From the NCBI GenBank assembly GCA_964617995.1, contig CAZTXD010000054.1, positions 1 to 21,186 on the forward strand: DNA of 21,186 nt. Direction: 5' to 3'. This DNA comes from CAZTXD01 sp964617995 (lineage in GTDB: Bacteria; Actinomycetota; Acidimicrobiia; Spongiisociales; ZC4RG35). Positions 1 through 6,665 of this stretch are shown here, one piece after another. The position numbers and the translations under genes are program-made. Each line of letters opens with the position of its first letter. Positions within the stretch are counted from its first letter, which is position 1. A model generated the notes under the pieces. That model did not search any database. It saw only the letters and a program-made list of their open reading frames with translations, and was not told where the DNA came from.

Positions 1-2
1 AG

Positions 3-776
3 TCGTGCAACATCTATTTCTGGTCGGTGGCGCTGGGTGTGTGGCAGAACCGCAACTCGATGAACGTGAATGTGCTCCAGGATTTCGCCTCCCAGGTGGG
101 ATACGGCCAGAGGACGGGTATCGACCTGACCGGTGAGGCGGCGGGCACCATCCCCACACCCGAGCTCTTCCAGGAGTGGAAGGAGTTCCAGCTCGAGAAT
201 CCCAACGCCGTTCCCCGCCTCGATCCCTCCCGGCTAGAGCTTCCCGGCGGCCCTTTCCTGGGCGGTGACCTCATGGACCTGGCCATCGGCCAGGGAGCGT
301 TGACCGCCACCCCGCTCCAGGTCGCTGTTTCCTATGCCGCTCTCGTGAACGGAGGCACGGTGGTGCAGCCGGCGGCCGTGGCCGAGGTGCGCGACCGCGA
401 AGACCAGATCATCTATCAGCACGATTCGAGCTCTTTCGGCACCGTCGACGTCGACCCGGCGGTGCGCTCGTCTTTGATCACCGACCTGGGTCGGGTCGTC
501 GCCAGTGGGACGGCCCGGGCGGCTTTCGCCGACTTCGGGCCGGGGTTGGAGGAGGTGGGGGGCAAGACCGGCACCGGCCAGGTCTCCCAGAACCGCGACA
601 ACCACGCCTGGTTCGTGGGAGTGGCACCATTGTCCGATCCCCGCTTCATCGTGGTCGTGCTCATCGATGAGGGCGGCAGCGGGGGTCAGGTCGCGGCTCC
701 CGTGGCTCGTCAAATACTCCAATACCTGATGGGCAATGAACCGACGCAGATCGTCGAGGGCGAGGAGGCCGACTGA
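3..776 (+). CDS. mrdA: Penicillin-binding protein 2 (elongasome transpeptidase), C-terminal part
   Basis: This is the C-terminal 257 residues of a class B penicillin-binding protein; the gene starts outside the window. The readable frame opens with Ser-Cys-Asn, which fits the SxN motif of the transpeptidase site. The KTG motif (GGKTGTGQV) is encoded at about 558-584. The active-site Ser of SxxK lies upstream and is not visible. The family cross-links peptidoglycan outside the cytoplasmic membrane during cell elongation. The TGA stop overlaps the rodA start by one base (TGATG), so the two are probably translationally coupled. The pairing with a RodA-type SEDS protein is why I call it PBP2 rather than a division PBP3/FtsI. 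An FtsI-FtsW pair is the alternative and looks less likely, because no division genes are next to it. The short acidic end (GEEAD) is unremarkable. Confidence 0.88.
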   Translation, partial: SCNIYFWSVALGVWQNRNSMNVNVLQDFASQVGYGQRTGIDLTGEAAGTIPTPELFQEWKEFQLENPNAVPRLDPSRLELPGGPFLGGDLMDLAIGQGALTATPLQVAVSYAALVNGGTVVQPAAVAEVRDREDQIIYQHDSSSFGTVDVDPAVRSSLITDLGRVVASGTARAAFADFGPGLEEVGGKTGTGQVSQNRDNHAWFVGVAPLSDPRFIVVVLIDEGGSGGQVAAPVARQILQYLMGNEPTQIVEGEEAD

Positions 777-1927
777 TGGCGACCATCGCTCGTGCCGCCC
801 GGGAAGCAGTCTCCGAACGGCGCCGCAACCGGCCCGACTGGATCATGTTCAGCACGATGCTGATCCTGGCCGTGTTCGGACTGGTGATGATCTATTCGGC
901 TACCCGGGCGACGGGAACCGTGTCGATGGAACGGCAGATGATCTTCGTCGCCGCCGGCATCGTGATCTACATGCTGGCGTCTATGGTCGACTACCGCGAG
1001 TACCGGCACCTGACCCCGTACCTGTACGGAGTCGTCATCGTGCTGTTGGTGGCGGTGTTCCTGTTCGAGGAGCGCAACGGCGCCCAGCGTTGGATCGATC
1101 TTCCCTTCTTCGACCTCCAGCCCGCGGAGTTGGCGAAGGTGGTGGTGGTGCTCGCACTCGCCTCGATCCTCGCCCCCCACAGCCGCGACGACGATCGTCC
1201 CGATCTGGGCTGGCCCAAAGTCGGGCTGGTAGTGGCGGTGGTGGCGGTTCCGGCGATACTCATCTACCAGCAACCGGACCTGGGCACGATGCTGGTGTTC
1301 GCCTTCGTGATGATGGCGATGCTGTTCAGCGCCGGCGCCTCCTGGCGACAGCTCACCACCGTGACCGTCTCGGGGATCGCACTCACGGCCTATCTCGTCC
1401 AGACCGATCGGATCGCTCCCTACCAGCTCGATCGGATACGCGTGCTCGTGGACCCGAGCATCGACCCCCAGGGGATCGGTTACAACCTCCAGCAGTCGAA
1501 GCTCGCCATCGGGTCGGGCCAGCTCATCGGTAGGGGTCTGTTCCAGGGGACGCAAACCAACTTCCAGTATGTGCCGGAGCAGGAGACCGACTTCATCTTC
1601 ACCGCCGTGGCGGAGCAGCTCGGCTTCATCGGCGGGTTGCTGGTCCTGGTCGCCTTCATGATCCTGATCTGGCGTGTCCTTCTCATCGCCTCCAGCTCCC
1701 GGGATCGATTCGGCGCCCTCATCGCGGTGGGAATCGGAGCGACGCTCATGTTCCACATCTTCATCAACGTGGGGATGACCATGGGGATCACCCCGGTGAC
1801 GGGGCTGCCCCTGCCGTTTCTCAGCCTGGGAGGGTCGGCGTTCATGTCCCTCGCCTTCGCCCTCGGTATCGTCAACTCGATCTGGCTGCGCCGTTCTCCC
1901 GTCCCCGGCGAGAACTACGTGGTGTGA
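776..1927 (+). CDS. rodA: RodA, SEDS-family peptidoglycan glycosyltransferase
   Basis: A 383-residue polytopic membrane protein of normal RodA length. A basic N-terminus (about 1-20) is followed by about ten hydrophobic segments. Family signatures are visible: PAELAK (116-121), QQPDLGTMLVF (165-175), the GxGLFQGTQTNF region (252-263), and PEQETDFIF (267-275), whose Asp272 matches the essential Asp of characterised RodA proteins. The C-terminal TGLPLPFLSLGGSAF signature is at 342-356. SEDS proteins polymerise lipid II into glycan strands and work with a class B PBP, here the gene just upstream. The start ATG shares its A with the PBP2 stop. FtsW is the paralogue to exclude; the upstream PBP and lack of division genes favour RodA. 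No strong terminator follows, but a degenerate inverted repeat lies just after the stop. Confidence 0.92.
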   Translation: MATIARAAREAVSERRRNRPDWIMFSTMLILAVFGLVMIYSATRATGTVSMERQMIFVAAGIVIYMLASMVDYREYRHLTPYLYGVVIVLLVAVFLFEERNGAQRWIDLPFFDLQPAELAKVVVVLALASILAPHSRDDDRPDLGWPKVGLVVAVVAVPAILIYQQPDLGTMLVFAFVMMAMLFSAGASWRQLTTVTVSGIALTAYLVQTDRIAPYQLDRIRVLVDPSIDPQGIGYNLQQSKLAIGSGQLIGRGLFQGTQTNFQYVPEQETDFIFTAVAEQLGFIGGLLVLVAFMILIWRVLLIASSSRDRFGALIAVGIGATLMFHIFINVGMTMGITPVTGLPLPFLSLGGSAFMSLAFALGIVNSIWLRRSPVPGENYVV

Positions 1928-1940
1928 TGCCCGATCTAGA

Positions 1941-1994
1941 TTCTCAGTCTCCGGTTCTCGGTTGAACTTAGAACTGACAACCGAACTGAAAACC
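1941..1994. repeat. Degenerate CAGTT/CGGTT inverted repeat (copy 1)
   Basis: The 101-nt gap between rodA and tdk is AT-richer than its surroundings and holds two imperfectly complementary arms, 1941-1967 and 1971-1994. Both are built from short variants of TTCTCAGT, GGTTCTCGGTT and GGTTTTCAGTT. The same vocabulary recurs in inverted orientation at 17293-17448. As RNA it could fold into an imperfect hairpin after the rodA stop. It could act in termination or be a dispersed repeat family. Nothing in the sequence decides between these. Confidence 0.6.
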
Positions 1995-2028
1995 AACAAG
2001 GGCAACCAGACCACTAGCCTCTCGCCGC

Positions 2029-2619
2029 GTGATGTGGCGTCGGGGCGATCGCGGATGGCTGGAGGTCATCTGCGGTCCGATGTTCTCGGGAAAGAGCGAG
2101 GAGTTGATCCGCCGGGTGACCCGCGCCGCCATCGCCCGCATCCCCGTTCAGGTCTTCAAGCCGGCGCTGGACGAGCGCTACTCGATGTCCGAGGTGGTAT
2201 CTCACTCCTCGCTCTCGGTGGCGGCTCAGGCGGTCGCGGACTCCGCTGAACTCCTCGGGGCGATCGACGACCACACCGAGGTGATCGGGATCGACGAGGG
2301 ACAATTCTTCGATGACGGTCTGGTGGAGGCCGTGGATCGGCTGGCGGACGCCGGAATGCAGGTGGTGGTAGCCGGTCTCGACCTCGATTATCTCCGGCGC
2401 CCGTTCGAGCCGATCCCCGCCCTGTGCGGCCGGGCGGAGTATGTCACCAAGGCTCTGGCGGTGTGCCATCGGTGCGGCGGGCCGGCGCTCTACACGCAAC
2501 GAATCCTCCGTTCCGACGATCTCGTGGTGCTGGGTGCGGAGGGGGCCTACGAGGCTCGATGTCGCCGGTGCTACCGGCCGGAGGAGGGACAGCAGGAGGA
2601 ACTGGGGCTGGAGGCCTGA
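2029..2619 (+). CDS. tdk: Thymidine kinase (type II, zinc-binding)
   Basis: A 196-residue type II thymidine kinase that phosphorylates thymidine to dTMP in nucleotide salvage. Visible features are the P-loop GPMFSGKS (16-23), the DEGQFF motif (89-94) with the presumed catalytic Glu90, and the lasso and zinc-finger region. The zinc ligands are probably Cys146, Cys149, Cys178 and Cys181. The context CHRCGGPALYTQR matches the family. The start is GTG 2029 or ATG 2032, one codon apart. The N-terminal GWLEVICGPMFSGKSEELIR resembles the longer Bacillus-type N-terminus, so either start works. No convincing Shine-Dalgarno sequence precedes it. It stands alone between the rodA and ribonuclease units, with 101 nt before and 285 nt after it. 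Confidence 0.93.
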   Translation: MMWRRGDRGWLEVICGPMFSGKSEELIRRVTRAAIARIPVQVFKPALDERYSMSEVVSHSSLSVAAQAVADSAELLGAIDDHTEVIGIDEGQFFDDGLVEAVDRLADAGMQVVVAGLDLDYLRRPFEPIPALCGRAEYVTKALAVCHRCGGPALYTQRILRSDDLVVLGAEGAYEARCRRCYRPEEGQQEELGLEA

Positions 2620-2652
2620 CCACGGGGTTCCGGGAGCGGGTCCGGGGTGTGC

Positions 2653-2726
2653 TACCGTGGGTTCCGCACCGCCTCGAGCGGTTCGTCCTCGGAGTTTGAC
2701 GGTGACGTCTCTGCCACTGGCACGAT
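2653..2726 (+). promoter_or_regulatory. Candidate promoter elements in the RNase E/G leader
   Basis: Within the 285-nt gap before the ribonuclease gene there are two weak candidates. One is a -10-like TACCGT at 2653-2658 in the context TGTGCTACCGT. The other is a good -35-like TTGACG at 2696-2701, with a poor CACGAT 19 nt further on at 2721-2726. Either would leave a 5' leader of roughly 170-240 nt. Long leaders serve autoregulation in E. coli rne; whether that holds here is inference. Confidence 0.25.
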
Positions 2727-2904
2727 CGTTTTCTCACCGGCTCCCGTCCCCTTGGATCGGGGTCGGCCCATATCAGACCTCATACGGGCCCGTGCCAACC
2801 GGGTCCGGGCGGTACGCGTCGAACCAACTCCGTTTCCCGACCGATCCCTCCGCCAGGTCCGGCGTCCCGATCGGTCATTCCGCAACCCACAGGAGTGAAA
2901 ACCC

Positions 2905-4467
2905 ATGGCCATCTTCCGCCGTCGCACCGCAACGGTGCTCAAGAAGTCGACCACTGAAGGTGAGGTGGTCGAAGAGAGGAAGACGTTTCGCATCGGCGGC
3001 CAGACCGTCGAGATCCGCCGCGTAGAGGAACCCGCCGGCAAGCCCTCGGGACAGCCGAAGAAGTCCGACAGGAAGAGCGACCGGGCCAACAAGCGCACCG
3101 GCAAGGGAGAGACCCCCGGAGAGGGCAGGGGCCGATCCAACGGCCGACCCCCGGCCGAGCAGGAAATCATCATCCCCACCGACGTCGGGCGGCGTCAGAT
3201 GCTGGTGCGGTCGGTCGGTGCTCAGACTCAGATCGTGGTGCTGGAGGGTCCGGTGCTGGTGGAGCACTATGTGGCACGGCCGGATCGGTCATCCATGGTC
3301 GGCAACATCTACCTCGCCAAGACCCGAAACGTCCTTCCCGGGATGGAGGCCGCCTTTCTCGACTTCGGGGCGGCCAAGAACGGCGTCCTCTACGCCTCTG
3401 ATGTCGCCTACGACCGCAAGAAGCATCGCAACGGCCCGCCGCGTATCGAAGAGAGCCTCGCCGAGGGTGACGAGATCCTCGTGCAGGTGGTCAAGGATCC
3501 GATGGGGGCGAAGGGGGCCCGCCTCACGGGCGCACCTTCCCTTCCGGGCCGCTACCTCGTGCTCGTGCCCGATTCCGACAGTCACGGGATCAGCCGTCGG
3601 CTTCCCGAAGACGAGCGTCTCCGGCTCCGCCGGGTCATCGACGAGGTGAAGCCCGAAGGGTTCGGAGTCATCGTTCGCACTGCTGCTCTCCACGCCAGCG
3701 CCGAGGAGATAGCCGCCGACATCTCGCGGCTGGTCAAATCCTGGGAGGAGATCACGGCCAAGGCCGCCTCTGGCGGGGCTCCCCGGGCGGTGTATGAGGA
3801 ACCGGACCTGCTGATACGTGTCATCCGTGAGCATTTCACAGCCGACTTCCGGCGCATGCTCATCGAGGAGAAGGCGGCCTACGACAACGTCACGGCTTAT
3901 CTGCGGAGCACGGCGCCCGACCTGGTGTCGAAGGTGCAGCACTACAACGACGAGATGCCGTTGTTCGAGCGGTATCACGTCGACGATCAGCTGCGCAAGG
4001 CCCTGGAGCGGCGGGTGTACCTTCCCTCCGGCGGCCATCTGGTGATCGACCGCACCGAGGCGCTGACCGTCATCGACGTGAACACCGGCAAGTTCGTCGG
4101 CTCGTCCAGCCTGGAGGAGACGGTCCTCCAGAACAACCTGGAGGCTGCCGAGGAGATCGGCCGCCAGCTCAGGCTGCGCGACATAGGCGGGATCATCGTC
4201 ATCGACTTCATCGACATGGAGAAGGAGAAGAACCAGCAGCTCGTGCTCCGTCGGCTTCGTGAGACCCTGGCCAAGGACAAGACCCGCACCCAGGTGTTCG
4301 ACGTCTCCTATCTGGGCCTGGTGGAGATGACACGCAAGAACGTGTCGGCCGGGCTCCTGGAGCACTTCTCGGAGCCCTGCCCCCACTGTGAGGGCCGTGG
4401 GGTATTGGTCCACGAGGAGGCCGTCAAGTACGGCCTGCCGGTGCCCACGGGGATCGACGTCGAGTAG
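2905..4467 (+). CDS. rng: Ribonuclease E/G family endoribonuclease
   Basis: A 520-residue RNase E/G catalytic-type protein that cleaves single-stranded RNA in rRNA maturation and mRNA decay. Residues 1-88 form a basic, Lys/Arg-rich, probably disordered extension. An S1 RNA-binding domain follows (about 130-200, with NIYLAKTRNVLPGMEAAFLD). Then come the 5'-sensor and DNase I-like regions. The two Mg-binding aspartates are visible as Asp391 (VIDVNTGKF) and Asp434 (VIDFIDM), 43 residues apart as in E. coli RNase E. The zinc-link CPHC is at 492-495. The protein ends shortly after, so it lacks the long C-terminal scaffold of E. coli RNase E. ATG 2905 follows AGGAG with 9-nt spacing. It precedes rplU-rpmA-obgE, as in other actinobacteria. 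Whether it should be called rne or rng is a naming matter. Confidence 0.93.
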   Translation: MAIFRRRTATVLKKSTTEGEVVEERKTFRIGGQTVEIRRVEEPAGKPSGQPKKSDRKSDRANKRTGKGETPGEGRGRSNGRPPAEQEIIIPTDVGRRQMLVRSVGAQTQIVVLEGPVLVEHYVARPDRSSMVGNIYLAKTRNVLPGMEAAFLDFGAAKNGVLYASDVAYDRKKHRNGPPRIEESLAEGDEILVQVVKDPMGAKGARLTGAPSLPGRYLVLVPDSDSHGISRRLPEDERLRLRRVIDEVKPEGFGVIVRTAALHASAEEIAADISRLVKSWEEITAKAASGGAPRAVYEEPDLLIRVIREHFTADFRRMLIEEKAAYDNVTAYLRSTAPDLVSKVQHYNDEMPLFERYHVDDQLRKALERRVYLPSGGHLVIDRTEALTVIDVNTGKFVGSSSLEETVLQNNLEAAEEIGRQLRLRDIGGIIVIDFIDMEKEKNQQLVLRRLRETLAKDKTRTQVFDVSYLGLVEMTRKNVSAGLLEHFSEPCPHCEGRGVLVHEEAVKYGLPVPTGIDVE

Positions 4468-4528
4468 GGAGAGGGATCCGGGCCGTGCAGTCGCAGGCCC
4501 TCGTCTACTCCATTAGGCTGCTCCAGAG

Positions 4529-4563
4529 CGCAGGCAGGACGGGGGTCGACGCGTGTGCCTGCG
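4529..4563 (+). other. 8-bp hairpin between the ribonuclease gene and rplU
   Basis: CGCAGGCA (4529-4536) pairs perfectly with TGCCTGCG (4556-4563) across a 19-nt loop. No T-run follows, so it is not a classical intrinsic terminator. It lies upstream of the presumed rplU -10 element. Confidence 0.35.
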
Positions 4564-4623
4564 GCCGGTCAGCGGATGGTCGGATGCCTGGAATAGGCTT
4601 TCGAGGACGGACGGTGGCGCTGC

Positions 4624-4629
4624 TACCCT
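4624..4629 (+). promoter_or_regulatory. rplU: Candidate -10 element for rplU-rpmA
   Basis: TACCCT, in the context GCTGCTACCCT, sits 35 nt upstream of the chosen rplU start. No clear TTGACA-like -35 lies 16-18 nt upstream. Similar CTACC(C/G)T hexamers precede the ribonuclease and trkA genes, which is the main reason to list it. Confidence 0.3.
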
Positions 4630-4664
4630 TGTTGGTTGCAATCCCTGTTTACGAGGTCATGCCC

Positions 4665-5126
4665 ATGTACGCCATCATCCGCGCGGGCGGCAAGCAGGCC
4701 AAGGTGCGTTCCGGTGACGTCATCGAGGTCGAGCGTGTGAAGAACGCCGGCGACACGGTCGAGTTCCGGCCCATGCTCGTCGTCGACGACGACGGCAACA
4801 CTCACACCGCCGCTGACGCCCTGGCCGATGCCACCGTCACCGCCAAGGTGCTCGGTGAGGTGAAGGGTGACAAGATCGACATCTTCAAGTACAAGAACAA
4901 GTCGGGTTACCGCCGGCGCATGGGCCACCGCCAGACCTTCACCCAGCTCGAGATAACCGCCATTGAGCTCCCGTCGAGCAAGCCAGCCAAGAAGACCGGG
5001 ACAAAGAAGACCCAGACGGGCAAGTCCCAGTCGAGCAAGGCTCAGTCGGGAAAGTCCGCCACCACCAAGTCCCCATCCAAGAAGTCCCAGGAGGCGAAGG
5101 CTGAGGCCGCCTCCGAGGAGGAGTAG
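4665..5126 (+). CDS. rplU: 50S ribosomal protein L21 with a Lys/Ser-rich C-terminal tail
   Basis: Residues 1-103 are a complete L21 (MYAIIRAGGKQAKVRSGDVI at the start; the GYRRRMGHRQ 23S rRNA-contacting loop at 81-90). L21 is normally about 100-105 residues; this one has 153. Residues 104-153 are a low-complexity tail of Lys, Ser, Thr, Gln and Ala with repeated K-S-x motifs, ending in acidic EEE. I chose ATG 4665 because GAGG (4653-4656) lies 8 nt upstream and the protein then starts exactly at the family N-terminus. ATG 4659 would add Met-Pro and sits only 2 nt from the SD. The open frame continues upstream to 4485, but that part is not L21-like. The rpmA start follows the stop after 2 nt. 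Confidence 0.93.
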   Translation: MYAIIRAGGKQAKVRSGDVIEVERVKNAGDTVEFRPMLVVDDDGNTHTAADALADATVTAKVLGEVKGDKIDIFKYKNKSGYRRRMGHRQTFTQLEITAIELPSSKPAKKTGTKKTQTGKSQSSKAQSGKSATTKSPSKKSQEAKAEAASEEE

Positions 5127-5128
5127 AC

Positions 5129-5380
5129 ATGTCCAAGACCAAAGCAGGCGGCTCCAGCAAGAATGGCCGCGACTCCGCGGCACAGCGCCTCGGTCCCAAG
5201 GTCTTCGACGGCCAGGTCGTCGATGCCGGGGCGGTGATCGTTCGCCAGCGGGGCACCCGCATCCATCCCGGTACCAACGTCGGACGGGGCGGCGACGACA
5301 CGCTGTATGCCCTTTCGGCCGGAACGGTGCGTTACGGCACCCGGAACCGCCGCCGGCTCGTAGACGTCCTCACCGGCTGA
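5129..5380 (+). CDS. rpmA: 50S ribosomal protein L27
   Basis: An 83-residue L27, the large-subunit protein whose N-terminus reaches the peptidyl-transferase centre. The N-terminal GGSSKNGRDSAAQRLGPKVF and the central IVRQRGTRIHPGTNVG are family signatures. The N-terminus is MSKTKAGG rather than the usual MAHKKGGG. There is no Firmicutes-type cleavable extension. The GAGGAGGAG stretch encoding the L21 C-terminus serves as its Shine-Dalgarno. It is co-transcribed with rplU. A strong hairpin begins immediately after the stop. Confidence 0.95.
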   Translation: MSKTKAGGSSKNGRDSAAQRLGPKVFDGQVVDAGAVIVRQRGTRIHPGTNVGRGGDDTLYALSAGTVRYGTRNRRRLVDVLTG

Positions 5381-5381
5381 C

Positions 5382-5404
5382 GGCCGTGCCCGGCGGGCAC
5401 GGCC
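5382..5404 (+). terminator. Strong GC hairpin between rpmA and obgE (partial terminator or attenuator)
   Basis: GGCCGTGCCC (5382-5391) and GGGCACGGCC (5395-5404) form a perfect 10-bp stem with a GGC loop. It starts right after the rpmA stop and ends 10 nt before the obgE ATG. Downstream is CGGTCTTCCC, with only a weak T content, so termination would be partial at best. It probably lowers expression of obgE-proB relative to the ribosomal proteins, or stabilises the rplU-rpmA mRNA end. Confidence 0.6.
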
Positions 5405-5414
5405 CGGTCTTCCC

Positions 5415-6665
5415 ATGTTCGTAGACAGGGTTCGCGTGCATCTCCGGGGAGGCAATGGTGGAGCCGGAGTGGCGTCCTTCGTTCGTCGTCGCGGGCTCCC
5501 GAAGGGAAAGCCCGATGGAGGCAACGGGGGTCGGGGGGGAGCAGTGATAGCGGCCGTGGACGGGGGCATGAACACCCTGCTCGCCTACCAGCGGAACCCT
5601 CACCATCGCGCCGGGGCGGGTACCCACGGCCGGGGGGACTTCCAGCACGGGCGAAACGGTACCGACCTGACCCTCCCGGTCCCTCCGGGGACGTCCATCT
5701 ATGACGATGACGGCACCCTGGTCGCCGATCTGGTGGCGGAGGGCCAATCGGTGACGCTGGTGCCCGGTGGCCGCGGCGGCAGGGGAAACGCCGCCTTCGT
5801 CTCCCCGTCCAACCGCGCCCCCTCCGTTGCCGAGCAGGGCGAGTACGGCGAAGAACTGTCGTTCACCTTCGAACTGAAGCTGATGGCCGACGCTGCGATG
5901 ATCGGATTCCCCAACGCCGGCAAATCCACGTTGATATCGGCGGTGTCGGCCGCCAAGCCGAAGATAGCCGATTACCCCTTCACCACCCTCGAGCCCAACC
6001 TCGGCGTGGTAGAGGTAGACGGCCGGGATTTCGTGCTCGCCGACATCCCCGGCCTGATCGAGGGAGCGGCGGAAGGACGCGGTCTCGGCCACGAGTTCCT
6101 CCGCCACACCGAGCGAGCCCGTGCCCTGGTCATCTTGCTCGATCCGTCGGAGACCCAGCCGGTGCCGCCCGAGGAGCAGCTCGAGATCCTGGTGGGTGAG
6201 CTGGAGCGCTATTCGCCCGATCTGGGTCGCCGCCCGCGACTCGTGGTGCTCGGGAAGGCGGATCTCACGGAGGCGGTTGGAGCGCGGACCCGGATGCCCG
6301 AGGTGCCTTCCGTTTCATCTCTGACACGTGACGGGATACCGGAATTGCTGCATCGCATCGCCGATCTGGTGGATGAGGCGGTGAAGGAGGCCCCCGATCG
6401 ACCCGGATATGTGCTGCATCGCCCCACCGAACGCCCCTTCACGGTGCGACGCGACGCCGACGGATGGCGTGTGGAGGGAGTGGGCGCTCGTCGGGCAGTG
6501 GCGTTCGCCGATCTCACCAATCCCGAGGCCGCCGACATGGCGGCGACACGGCTCGCCCGCTTGGGGGTCGACGCGGCCTTGGAGGAGGCAGGGGCCGTCG
6601 AGGGTGACGAGGTGCACATCGGCGAGTTGACCTTCGAGTATCAGAGCCCCGGTGAGGAAGAATGA
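5415..6665 (+). CDS. obgE: Obg-family GTPase
   Basis: A 416-residue Obg/CgtA GTPase involved in late 50S assembly and stress signalling. Domain order is the glycine-rich Obg fold (1-158, with GGNGGAGVASFVRR and the GGNGGRGG repeats), the G domain (about 159-320), and a C-terminal OCT domain (about 335-411). G1 is GFPNAGKS (164-171), the switch I PFTTLEPNLG contains Thr190/191, and G3 is DIPG (210-213). The G4 position reads GKAD (280-283) instead of the usual NKxD. ATG 5415 gives the family N-terminus MFVDRV. It has no visible Shine-Dalgarno and lies 10 nt behind a 10-bp hairpin. The stop overlaps the proB start as ATGA. Confidence 0.95.
   Translation: MFVDRVRVHLRGGNGGAGVASFVRRRGLPKGKPDGGNGGRGGAVIAAVDGGMNTLLAYQRNPHHRAGAGTHGRGDFQHGRNGTDLTLPVPPGTSIYDDDGTLVADLVAEGQSVTLVPGGRGGRGNAAFVSPSNRAPSVAEQGEYGEELSFTFELKLMADAAMIGFPNAGKSTLISAVSAAKPKIADYPFTTLEPNLGVVEVDGRDFVLADIPGLIEGAAEGRGLGHEFLRHTERARALVILLDPSETQPVPPEEQLEILVGELERYSPDLGRRPRLVVLGKADLTEAVGARTRMPEVPSVSSLTRDGIPELLHRIADLVDEAVKEAPDRPGYVLHRPTERPFTVRRDADGWRVEGVGARRAVAFADLTNPEAADMAATRLARLGVDAALEEAGAVEGDEVHIGELTFEYQSPGEEE

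Noticed and set aside
776..1927. FtsW instead of RodA
   Set aside because: The upstream PBP2-type partner and the lack of division or murein-precursor genes favour the elongation pair, although sequence alone cannot fully separate them.
1941..1994. Insertion-sequence remnant or IS end
   Set aside because: No transposase fragment or target duplication is visible; the arms are made of short degenerate words instead.
710..2014. 434-codon open frame on the minus strand opposite rodA
   Set aside because: The translation is His/Asp/Gln/Arg-rich, typical of the antisense of high-GC coding DNA, and rodA is certain.
4485..4664. 60-codon upstream extension of rplU
   Set aside because: The extra stretch is not L21-like; ATG 4665 has an SD at correct spacing and the exact family N-terminus.
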